A stretch of DNA of 5,746 nucleotides, taken from the NCBI GenBank assembly GCA_964569185.1, contig CAZMTP010000063.1, positions 1 through 5,746 of the forward strand. The letters run 5' to 3'. The notes below the pieces were generated by a model. The model was given only the letters and a program-made list of their open reading frames with translations, had not been told where the DNA came from and did not search any database. A program made the position numbers and the translations under genes. Below, piece after piece: positions 1-5,675 of this stretch. How positions within the stretch are numbered: position 1 is the stretch's first letter; each line of letters opens with the position of its first letter. The DNA comes from DATIJP01 sp964569185. GTDB lineage: Bacteria; Chlamydiota; Chlamydiia; Chlamydiales; Rhabdochlamydiaceae.

Positions 1-6
1 CCCCCT

Positions 7-34
7 TTGCGGTTAATTCTATTCCTGATATAGA
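7..34 (+). promoter_or_regulatory. Weak candidate promoter for the DUF1207 gene
   Basis: TTGCGG at 7-12 is followed after 16 bp by TATAGA at 29-34, with TG at 26-27 giving an extended -10 arrangement. Transcription would begin near 41, leaving almost no leader before the ATG at 43, which fits the lack of a visible Shine-Dalgarno but is unusual. The real promoter may lie left of the window. Confidence 0.2.
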
Positions 35-42
35 AATTTTCA

Positions 43-1293
43 ATGAGATGCTTTATCGCATTGATGACTTCTTTGTGCTGCTTCACTTTGGCTGCAGACG
101 AATCTGCCGTCTCTAAAAACACGCCTGCGCAAGAATCAGAAGAAATTGCCAAGGTAGAAGAAGACCAGCTTGTTGCCGATGGTGTGTTTCTATTGCATCG
201 CGGGGGGAGCATCCCCGATGGCCACCTAGAAGACCCTACAGATCACTATCAAGAGGGCTATATCCAGGCCCTTGTCGACATGAACTTCTACGAATATCAG
301 GTGATCATCACAGTCAAAGAACATGTGGTTTACATCTCCAATCTGCCTGAAAATGCGTTCATTGCTAATAGTATTATTGCCTTTGTAAAAGATATTCCTG
401 GGGTCTGCTGTGTGGAAGTGACCTGCGAACCGCCTACTTGTGAGGAGCAACGGGCCAAAAAATATGTGGAAAAGCCTTGCATTACCGGCCTCTGGTTCCC
501 GCAGGCAACGGTGCTCTTCCCGCCATTTGTGGCAGATCCGCGCCAAGTCGACTATTCAGTCGCATACCGCTATGGCGATCGGGTGATTGGTAAGCAGGTA
601 GCTGCCGTTTCCATTGGGGATGAGTTTCCCGTTTACCGCTGGCGCGGCGTTTTTCCTGTTAAAGGCGATTTGCAGATTGGGATTGAGGCCTGCATCTGGG
701 CCGTATTTAATTTCCAAGATGTGCCTCATAAAAATCACCAGGTCTCTGAGCTTGTTAATACAGACTACTACTTGGGAATTCCTCTAGATTATGCCTTTGA
801 TCGCTGGTCGTTTCGCTTAAGAATTTATCATATCTCAAGCCACTTGGGGGATGAGTTTTTAGTGGACCATCCTGACTTTTTAGCAAAACGGAAAAATCCT
901 AGCTTTGAAGCGATCGATTTCTATACCAGCTATCAACTTTCTAAATATTTGCGCCTCTACTGGGGGCCAGGTGTGATCCTTCATAGTGATGAAACATTCC
1001 CTATGAAAACGCTCTATGTGGAATATGGCGCGGAATGCCGTTTCTTAGAAAGAAAGATCGAGTATCATCGCCTCTATGGAACGCCCTTTATCGCAGTCCA
1101 TATTGAAAACTGGCAAGTGCGCGACTGGAAATTTGATTTTTCTTTTAGAGTGGGTTATGAGTTTAGCAAACTTGCGGGTGTCGGCCGAAAGATGCGTATC
1201 TATGCCGATTACCACCATGGATATTCTTACGAAGGGCAATTCTTTAAAAGAAAAACCGACTATGGTGAAGTCGGTTTTTCTTGGGGCTTTTAA
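43..1293 (+). CDS. Exported outer-membrane protein, BON-like segment plus DUF1207 domain
   Basis: A 416-residue protein predicted to be exported and inserted in the outer membrane; its substrate or role is unknown. Residues 1-17 form a short Sec signal peptide (R2, hydrophobic core to about residue 16, likely cleavage after T15-L16-A17). Residues 21-65 are polar and acidic. Residues 70-127 look like a BON domain (alternating strands QVIITV and VVYISNL, then a helix and the ending IPGVCCVEV). From about 150 to the end the sequence matches what I know of DUF1207: LFPPFVADPRQ at 158-168, GKQVAAVSIGDEFPVYRWR at 183-201, and IYHISSHLGDEFL at 261-273. The C-terminal part is rich in alternating aromatic strands and ends in WGF, a terminal Phe as expected for BAM-inserted barrels. 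The frame is closed by a stop at 31-33, so this ATG is the first available; no clear Shine-Dalgarno is seen. Starting at M8 (position 64) would cripple the signal peptide. The gene converges on the minus-strand orphan, and its last codons form a terminator hairpin. Confidence 0.85.
   Translation: MRCFIALMTSLCCFTLAADESAVSKNTPAQESEEIAKVEEDQLVADGVFLLHRGGSIPDGHLEDPTDHYQEGYIQALVDMNFYEYQVIITVKEHVVYISNLPENAFIANSIIAFVKDIPGVCCVEVTCEPPTCEEQRAKKYVEKPCITGLWFPQATVLFPPFVADPRQVDYSVAYRYGDRVIGKQVAAVSIGDEFPVYRWRGVFPVKGDLQIGIEACIWAVFNFQDVPHKNHQVSELVNTDYYLGIPLDYAFDRWSFRLRIYHISSHLGDEFLVDHPDFLAKRKNPSFEAIDFYTSYQLSKYLRLYWGPGVILHSDETFPMKTLYVEYGAECRFLERKIEYHRLYGTPFIAVHIENWQVRDWKFDFSFRVGYEFSKLAGVGRKMRIYADYHHGYSYEGQFFKRKTDYGEVGFSWGF
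1248..1282. terminator. Bidirectional intrinsic terminator inside the 3' end of the DUF1207 gene
   Basis: The arms 1248-1261 (AAGAAAAACCGACT) and 1269-1282 (AGTCGGTTTTTCTT) are perfect 14-bp complements around a 7-base loop, ATGGTGA. The GC core is 6 bp (CCGACT/AGTCGG) and is flanked by an A tract on one side and a T tract on the other, so it can act in both directions. Read on the minus strand it is followed by TTTTTCTTTT and lies 34 bases beyond the stop codon of the orphan gene at 1317, a textbook position. Read on the plus strand it terminates after TTTTTCTT, which is before the TAA at 1291-1293 of the DUF1207 gene. Confidence 0.85.
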
Positions 1294-1316
1294 CGATTCG
1301 TTTACTTAGAAATCTA

Positions 1317-2156
1317 CTAGAGGATCTGGTGTCCTAAACAAACATTCTTAGAATTCAATGGCTGAGCAGATACTCGTTCTGCAATAACAGAAACTAATAT
1401 GCTTTGCACGAACTGACCAAAATTTAAAACTCCTCTATCTTTTAAAATAGAAGGCGTTTGAATTTGTGTTTCTTCTGGTGCCATTACGCTAACAAGTTCT
1501 TCAATTTTTGGATTTGTTACAACATCTGGGGTAGGTTTAGTAACAACAGAAGTTTGTGTGTCATCATCTTCTTCAGGTCGTTTGCATTCAGTTGGTCGTG
1601 TCTCTTTATTAACTGGTTCTTGCACCATCTTCCTAGCAAGTCTTAGAAAATCTGTATCTGCTAAAGCATCTATGCGATTATTTGTTTTTATTCGCTTGCC
1701 ATAGCAATTGTGCGTAGGGATTCCTCCAGTAAAAATATGGTTCCATGGATGACTTTTATTAGCACTCATTCCCTTAATTAGTTTTTGTCTAGATTCTTGC
1801 ATGGCCTGATCAGTTTCAACAGTTGCAGATTCATTAGATTCAGTATGAACAACAGGTTCATTTTTTTGTGTTGTAACATAAGCTACAGGTCGTGCTGCAA
1901 GATGAGTCAAAACCTGGTTTTTTATGTTTGTTGTTGTATCAGGGCTCTTTTTGAAAGCAGAACGAGCAACATTGTAGAACTTGCTCGCCACATAATATAA
2001 AGCGCGTGTGATTCCTAAAGGGGGAACCAAAATATGGAAAAAGACGTTAAACACTTTATGAACCCTAGATTGGTAGGAGCAAAATGGATTAACGAGACAA
2101 TGATTTAAAGCACCGTGTGTATGGCATGTATTTTGATCAACAGGTTTTGATGACAT
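1317..2156 (-). CDS. Orphan protein, 279 residues, possible secreted or effector-like protein
   Basis: I do not recognise this protein. The open frame extends to an ATG at 2246, but I start it at 2156 (MSSKPVDQ...). That ATG has an AGGT Shine-Dalgarno nine bases upstream and a TG-T-TATAAT extended -10 further up, and the 30 extra codons are simply AT-rich promoter DNA. Residues 11-33 are rich in Cys and His (C11, H12, H14, H19, C20, C26, H33). Residues 34-66 form a hydrophobic, aromatic segment (VFNVFFHILVPPLGITRALYYVA) that could be a membrane hairpin or an amphipathic helix. Residues 70-240 are polar and rich in Thr, Glu, Pro and Asn, with acidic EEDDD at 195-199, and are probably largely disordered. 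A last hydrophobic stretch lies at 243-263 (VLNFGQFVQSILVSVIAERV). There is no Sec signal at the chosen start. Two sampled 60-base lines are 35 and 40 percent GC, lower than most of the neighbouring genes. The composition, lack of recognisable domains and N-terminal hydrophobic patch would fit a chlamydial type III secreted or inclusion-associated protein, but this is inference only. Confidence 0.65.
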   Translation of the reverse strand: MSSKPVDQNTCHTHGALNHCLVNPFCSYQSRVHKVFNVFFHILVPPLGITRALYYVASKFYNVARSAFKKSPDTTTNIKNQVLTHLAARPVAYVTTQKNEPVVHTESNESATVETDQAMQESRQKLIKGMSANKSHPWNHIFTGGIPTHNCYGKRIKTNNRIDALADTDFLRLARKMVQEPVNKETRPTECKRPEEDDDTQTSVVTKPTPDVVTNPKIEELVSVMAPEETQIQTPSILKDRGVLNFGQFVQSILVSVIAERVSAQPLNSKNVCLGHQIL

Positions 2157-2198
2157 AATAATTTTACCTATAATTAAAATGTTAATAATTCTTATATT

Positions 2199-2207
2199 AT
2201 TATAACA
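2199..2207 (-). promoter_or_regulatory. Extended -10 promoter of the orphan gene
   Basis: On the minus strand the sequence TGTTATAAT (2207 down to 2199) is a perfect TGnTATAAT extended -10 element. No good -35 is seen at 16-18 bp, as is tolerated for extended -10 promoters. Transcription would start near 2192, giving a leader of about 36 bases before the ATG at 2156. The 60 bases 2161-2220 hold only six G or C. Confidence 0.5.
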
Positions 2208-2259
2208 AAAAGATATTAAATTAATACAGTAAAATAATAACTTCATAGTTTAATGGCGA

Positions 2260-2288
2260 TTGTAGAAAATCCCCTAGAGTCATATATT
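2260..2288 (+). promoter_or_regulatory. Candidate sigma-70/66-type promoter of the glycosyltransferase gene
   Basis: TTGTAG at 2260-2265 and TATATT at 2283-2288 are separated by the ideal 17 bp. The -10 matches five of six consensus positions and the -35 matches three. Transcription would start near 2295, giving a leader of about 17 bases that includes the GGAG ribosome binding site at 2302-2305. Confidence 0.4.
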
Positions 2289-2311
2289 TCTTTGAACTTT
2301 TGGAGTGATCT

Positions 2312-3493
2312 ATGATTAAAAAAATCATTTTTCTATTTGCCTTGGTTTGCGTTACCTATCTTTCAGCTGAAGGGGCTAAAAAAAAGACTATCTGTTTAAA
2401 TATGATTGTCAAAAACGAGAGCGAGGTGATCGAAAGATGTATTGGCTCTCTCAAGCACCTCATTGACTATTGGGTGATTTTTGATACGGGGTCAATCGAT
2501 GGGACACAGGAGATTATAAAAAAATATTTAAAAGATATCCCTGGCGAGCTCCACCAAAGTTCCTGGGTCAACTTTGCCCACAATCGAAATGAGGCATTAA
2601 AAGCGGCTAAAGGAAAAGCTGATTATCTATTGCTGATCGATGCGGATGAGATCTGGCAATATGCGGAAGGGTTCATGCTGCCTGAATTAGACAAAGATTA
2701 CTATCATGTCATTGTTCGTCAGTTGGGAGCCGCTGATGTGAAACGGGTGGGGCTTGTGAATAACCATCTGAACTGGACTTGGAAAGGGGTTTTGCATGAG
2801 GTATTGGAGTGTCCTGAAGCCAAAAGTGTGGGTCTGTTGAAGGGGGTGATGAATATCTGTAATGCGGCTGTGGGGGCTCGCTCTAAAGATCCTAAAAAAT
2901 ATCTAAAAGATGCTCTGCTCTTAGAAAAGGCATTGAAAGATGACCCTACCAATAGTCGTTATGCTTTTTATATGGCCCAAAGTTATCTGAACGCAGAGAA
3001 ATATGAGGAGGCATTAAAAGGGTTTGAGAAACGGCTTTCTTTGCCCAGCACTGACATACAAGAAACCTATTTGACCCTCTATAATAAAGCAACGGTACTA
3101 GACAAGCTTAACAAGCCTACAGAAGCGCTCGCTGCCTATTTTAAAGCTTATGAATTTAGGCCTATGCGCGCAGAACCGCTTTTTCGCATTGCGGTACTCT
3201 ATCGCAAGCAGGGCAATTATCTGCTGGGCTACCTGGTCTCCAAATATGCGCTTTCCATTCCCTATCCTGTAGAAGATTTGTGTGTAGAGTATCTAACTTA
3301 TGACCATCAGCTGCTCATTGAATTTGCTAACTGCACGCTCTTGTCAGGGAGATTTCAGGAAGGGTTGCAAGCCTGCTGCCAACTTCTGGCTAATCCCCAC
3401 TTACCTGCAGACGTAAAGCCCCACGTTCAAGCCAATTGTGAGCTTGCTACTAAGCAGCTTTATGGGGACAAAGAGCAGGTTGCCGTCAAGTAA
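2312..3493 (+). CDS. Exported GT2-type glycosyltransferase with TPR repeats
   Basis: A 393-residue protein predicted to transfer a sugar from a nucleotide-sugar donor; donor and acceptor cannot be read from the sequence. Residues 25-165 carry the GT-A fold hallmarks of GT2 enzymes of the SunS-like, TPR-linked type: TICLNMIVKNE at 26-36, VIFDTGSIDGT at 55-65, WVNFAHNRNEAL at 85-96, the metal-binding DxD as LLIDADE at 107-113 (D110, D112), and WKGVLHEVL at 157-165. Residues 214-317 contain three TPR-like helical pairs (about 214-244, 253-284, 287-317) that probably bind the acceptor. The start has GGAG six bases upstream. Its first 22 residues form a clear export signal: K3-K4, a hydrophobic core from 5 to 17, then SAEGA followed by KKK. 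C13 is not in a proper lipobox. Without another plausible start (the next Met, M31, lies inside the catalytic domain), the enzyme should be exported or membrane-anchored, which is odd because nucleotide sugars are cytoplasmic. The 3' end overlaps the convergent gene by 8 bp. Confidence 0.85.
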   Translation: MIKKIIFLFALVCVTYLSAEGAKKKTICLNMIVKNESEVIERCIGSLKHLIDYWVIFDTGSIDGTQEIIKKYLKDIPGELHQSSWVNFAHNRNEALKAAKGKADYLLLIDADEIWQYAEGFMLPELDKDYYHVIVRQLGAADVKRVGLVNNHLNWTWKGVLHEVLECPEAKSVGLLKGVMNICNAAVGARSKDPKKYLKDALLLEKALKDDPTNSRYAFYMAQSYLNAEKYEEALKGFEKRLSLPSTDIQETYLTLYNKATVLDKLNKPTEALAAYFKAYEFRPMRAEPLFRIAVLYRKQGNYLLGYLVSKYALSIPYPVEDLCVEYLTYDHQLLIEFANCTLLSGRFQEGLQACCQLLANPHLPADVKPHVQANCELATKQLYGDKEQVAVK

Positions 3494-5606
3494 TCGTGCA
3501 AAATCCCTCTTTATAGACGGGGCCTTGTTTGCCAATGCGCAATGTGCCCGCAAAGAATTGCTGGTAGACTTTTAGGCCTTGGCTGGCTGTCTGCACGCAA
3601 TAAAAGCAGTTGCTGACCCATTCAGAACCTGAGATGGTGCCGCTGGCAAGGTTCACCTGGAAGCGTGTGGCGGTTTTTTGGCGCCAGTAATCAGGCGATC
3701 CGAAAAGAAGAACGGGTGTGGGCGCTGAAATGCTGACTTTGCGTCGCACTTCTTCCAATGAGTATTCAAAATCGGTGCCGATGCCGCCCGCAAGAAATAT
3801 GGGAAAATCTAAATTAAACTCTGCTTGCCTCTCCACTAAGCGGTCTAAGCGGTAGGTCATTTTGGCATCGATATAAGGATTCTGTTTCTGTTCATTGACC
3901 ACGCCCCCTGTTCGGCTTCTAAAATCGACCACATTGGCACAGGAGAGCACTTTGACGGCGCGCGCCACACGGTTGCCCACCTCCATCACTCCTGGCCCTC
4001 CGCCAGTGATGAGTGCAATCGGAGTATTTTTGTTGAGAAGGGGATGGCGCGATTCTTGCCGCATTTTTTTTAATCCCTCCATGAGGTGGGTCAGCTCTTT
4101 TTCAAAGTTGCCCTCCAGTAAGTTGGATCCATAAATCCCAAAGGAGGTGGCTTTCAGAAACTCATCGATCTGTGGCAGGGGCACAAATAGGCCCGCATCT
4201 TTGTCAGGTTTGGGAACAAACTGCAGAATTTTGCCCGATGTTTTATCGACCCAATAAACAGGGATGGCAAATTTAGCTAAGTCGAGCAAGAAAGAGCGGT
4301 CTTCATGCGAGAAAAAATCACCATAAGATTGCGAAGGGTATTGGAAATAGAGCCGTTTCACTTTGGATTGCACAAAATCGCTTAAGAGCATCTTTTTCAT
4401 CACTGGCGAAGGGAAATATTTGACTAGGAGAATGCCTTCGCTTGTAATCAGATCATCTTCAATTGCTTTTAAGAAGGGATAGCTGGGCTGCTGCTCGATA
4501 TAGCGCTCAACCATGCGTGCCTGATCTGCTTGATGGTGGATCAGCCCTGGATATTCATGAGAAAAGACCTCGCGCACAATCCAATCTTGTGGCTGAATGT
4601 TGAGAAGCTGCTCGCCTTTGACCACAAAAGCGGCGGCACGCAGCTGTTTTTCTTTTGGAGCTGTATCAAATGCTTTAAAAATGGTCGCTGGATCTTCAAG
4701 CGCCGCTTGCAATTGATCCCGATCTGAAAAGAAAACATATTCGCGATGCGGTTCTAAGGTGTAAAATTCCACTGGGATATGATGAATTTCTTGTGGAGAA
4801 GAGCCAAAAAGTTCATAAATATCGCCTGAAGCTTTGGTAGAAGGTTCTAAAACAGTTGCGGTCGTATGGTGTACCCCTTTAGGAAATAGTTCATCGACCA
4901 CTTTTCCAAATACTGTGCGCACATGCAGGGGGAGTGTTTTAACAAGCAAAAGCTGGTCTTTAGAGACTCTTTTTTCATCGCCTGCATGCCAAATCTGATG
5001 CAGGTGAAGTAGCTGTCTTGTTTTTAGTTCTGGAATTTTTAACGCTTTTGCAAGCGTTGGAAGAAATCCTTCAATTGAAGCATCATATTTTAAAATTCCC
5101 TCTTGCAATGTCAGGTAGGCGACCGTATGGCCATCTTTTTTTTCTAGCATAAGATCTTTGCTGCCCTGTTTTCCTCCTAAAGAGAGAAGGGGAGTGCCTT
5201 TGCGGTCAAACCGGCCAAACATACGGAAAAGATAATCGGGGTCGCGCACCCGTCTCTTCGGATCTGCAGCAAAGAGTTTGCCGATATAATCGCCTTTGCT
5301 GAGGAGTTTTAACATTTTTTTGCCCAGATGGCCAATGGAGGTGAGTAACACCTGGACTTCGGCCTGATGCATTGTGGTGTTAAAGTAGTATTTTTGGCCG
5401 ACTCCATTGATCCCTAATTGGGCCAGGGTGCTTTTAATATTAAAAAAAACATGTTCGGGGGCAATTTTATACCCGATAAATATAGGGGAAATATTTTGAA
5501 TTGTGACTGTGGCCTCAGCGCTGGTTTCATTTAGGTGAGTGAGCGTGGTGATCAAGCCATCAGGAGTGATCAGATCATAGAGGTCTGGCTGGAGATAGTG
5601 ATGCAT
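3486..5606 (-). CDS. Large protein with C-terminal LOG / lysine-decarboxylase-like domain
   Basis: A 706-residue, apparently cytoplasmic protein. From about 486 to 690 it carries a LOG-type Rossmann domain: SFGIYGSN at 488-495 (the usual FGS opening), LITGGGPGVMEVGNRVA at 533-549, the catalytic-arginine helix MTYRLDRL at 583-590 (R586), and AGGIGTDFE at 606-614, the counterpart of PGGxGTxxE with the Pro replaced by Ala. In the family these residues cleave nucleoside 5'-monophosphates at the N-glycosidic bond (cytokinin activation, or nucleotide turnover as in PpnN), so a nucleotide-hydrolase role is plausible but unproven. Residues 1-485 match nothing I recognise and contain no signal or membrane segment. 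Classical LOG proteins are about 190-250 residues and PpnN about 450, so this is unusually long. From memory, chlamydiae carry a hypothetical protein of similar size beside their MYG1-like gene (CT387), which may be the orthologue. The ATG at 5606 is the only upstream choice because a stop lies three codons before it; a GAGG sits only two bases from the ATG, tighter than normal. Confidence 0.85.
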   Translation of the reverse strand: MHHYLQPDLYDLITPDGLITTLTHLNETSAEATVTIQNISPIFIGYKIAPEHVFFNIKSTLAQLGINGVGQKYYFNTTMHQAEVQVLLTSIGHLGKKMLKLLSKGDYIGKLFAADPKRRVRDPDYLFRMFGRFDRKGTPLLSLGGKQGSKDLMLEKKDGHTVAYLTLQEGILKYDASIEGFLPTLAKALKIPELKTRQLLHLHQIWHAGDEKRVSKDQLLLVKTLPLHVRTVFGKVVDELFPKGVHHTTATVLEPSTKASGDIYELFGSSPQEIHHIPVEFYTLEPHREYVFFSDRDQLQAALEDPATIFKAFDTAPKEKQLRAAAFVVKGEQLLNIQPQDWIVREVFSHEYPGLIHHQADQARMVERYIEQQPSYPFLKAIEDDLITSEGILLVKYFPSPVMKKMLLSDFVQSKVKRLYFQYPSQSYGDFFSHEDRSFLLDLAKFAIPVYWVDKTSGKILQFVPKPDKDAGLFVPLPQIDEFLKATSFGIYGSNLLEGNFEKELTHLMEGLKKMRQESRHPLLNKNTPIALITGGGPGVMEVGNRVARAVKVLSCANVVDFRSRTGGVVNEQKQNPYIDAKMTYRLDRLVERQAEFNLDFPIFLAGGIGTDFEYSLEEVRRKVSISAPTPVLLFGSPDYWRQKTATRFQVNLASGTISGSEWVSNCFYCVQTASQGLKVYQQFFAGTLRIGKQGPVYKEGFCTIT

Positions 5607-5675
5607 GACCTCACGTTACACAATTTCTTATGATTTTGCAAAATCAACATTTTATGTTATTTTCTTTGAGAAAAA
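5607..5675. promoter_or_regulatory. Divergent spacer with a 16-bp perfect palindrome
   Basis: The 69-bp spacer between the LOG-domain gene (minus) and the MYG1-family gene (plus) contains TGATTTTGCAAAATCA at 5631-5646, a perfect 16-bp palindrome roughly in its middle. It could be an operator for a dimeric regulator controlling both genes. For the plus strand, TTGCAA at 5636-5641 lies inside the palindrome, and TG-T-TATTTT at 5655-5663 gives a weak extended -10 at 16 bp spacing, with a start near 5670. The palindrome has no T tract beyond it and no loop, so it is not a terminator. Confidence 0.4.

Larger units (their letters stand above)
2157..2311. promoter_or_regulatory. AT-rich divergent intergenic region
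   Basis: This 155-bp spacer separates the divergently transcribed orphan gene and glycosyltransferase gene. It holds the extended -10 of the orphan gene on the minus strand and a -35/-10 pair for the glycosyltransferase on the plus strand, more than 55 bp apart, so the two start regions do not overlap. The orphan half is the most AT-rich part of the window. I see no RNA gene or strong palindrome in it. Confidence 0.6.

Noticed and set aside
226..546. Open frame of 106 codons on the minus strand
   Set aside because: It lies entirely antisense to the well-supported DUF1207 gene and shows no recognisable protein features.
1076..1309. Open frame of 77 codons on the plus strand overlapping the end of the DUF1207 gene
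   Set aside because: It is an out-of-frame shadow of the barrel-coding region with no family features.
1458..2000. Two plus-strand open frames rich in Phe, Cys and Ser opposite the orphan gene
   Set aside because: Their composition is what the complement of an AT-rich Lys/Glu/Thr-rich gene gives; the minus-strand gene has its own promoter, ribosome binding site and terminator.
2157..2246. N-terminal extension of the orphan protein (30 codons, hydrophobic, signal-like)
   Set aside because: It overlaps the extended -10 element and lies in 10 percent GC DNA; the ATG at 2156 has the better ribosome binding site.
2330..2352. Possible lipobox at C13 of the glycosyltransferase leader (FALVC)
   Set aside because: The residue before Cys is Val, which does not fit the G/A/S required at -1 of a lipobox; an ordinary Sec-type signal or an anchor fits better.
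3440..3485. Possible hairpin around AGCTTGCTACTAAGCAGCTT as terminator for the LOG-domain gene
   Set aside because: The arms do not pair in register beyond about four bases and no T tract follows on the minus strand.
3895..4134. Plus-strand open frame of 79 codons inside the LOG-domain gene
   Set aside because: It is antisense to the conserved LOG motifs, which explain the sequence.
4530..4738. Short open frames on both strands around 4530-4738
   Set aside because: Both are shadows of the 706-residue frame and show no motif.
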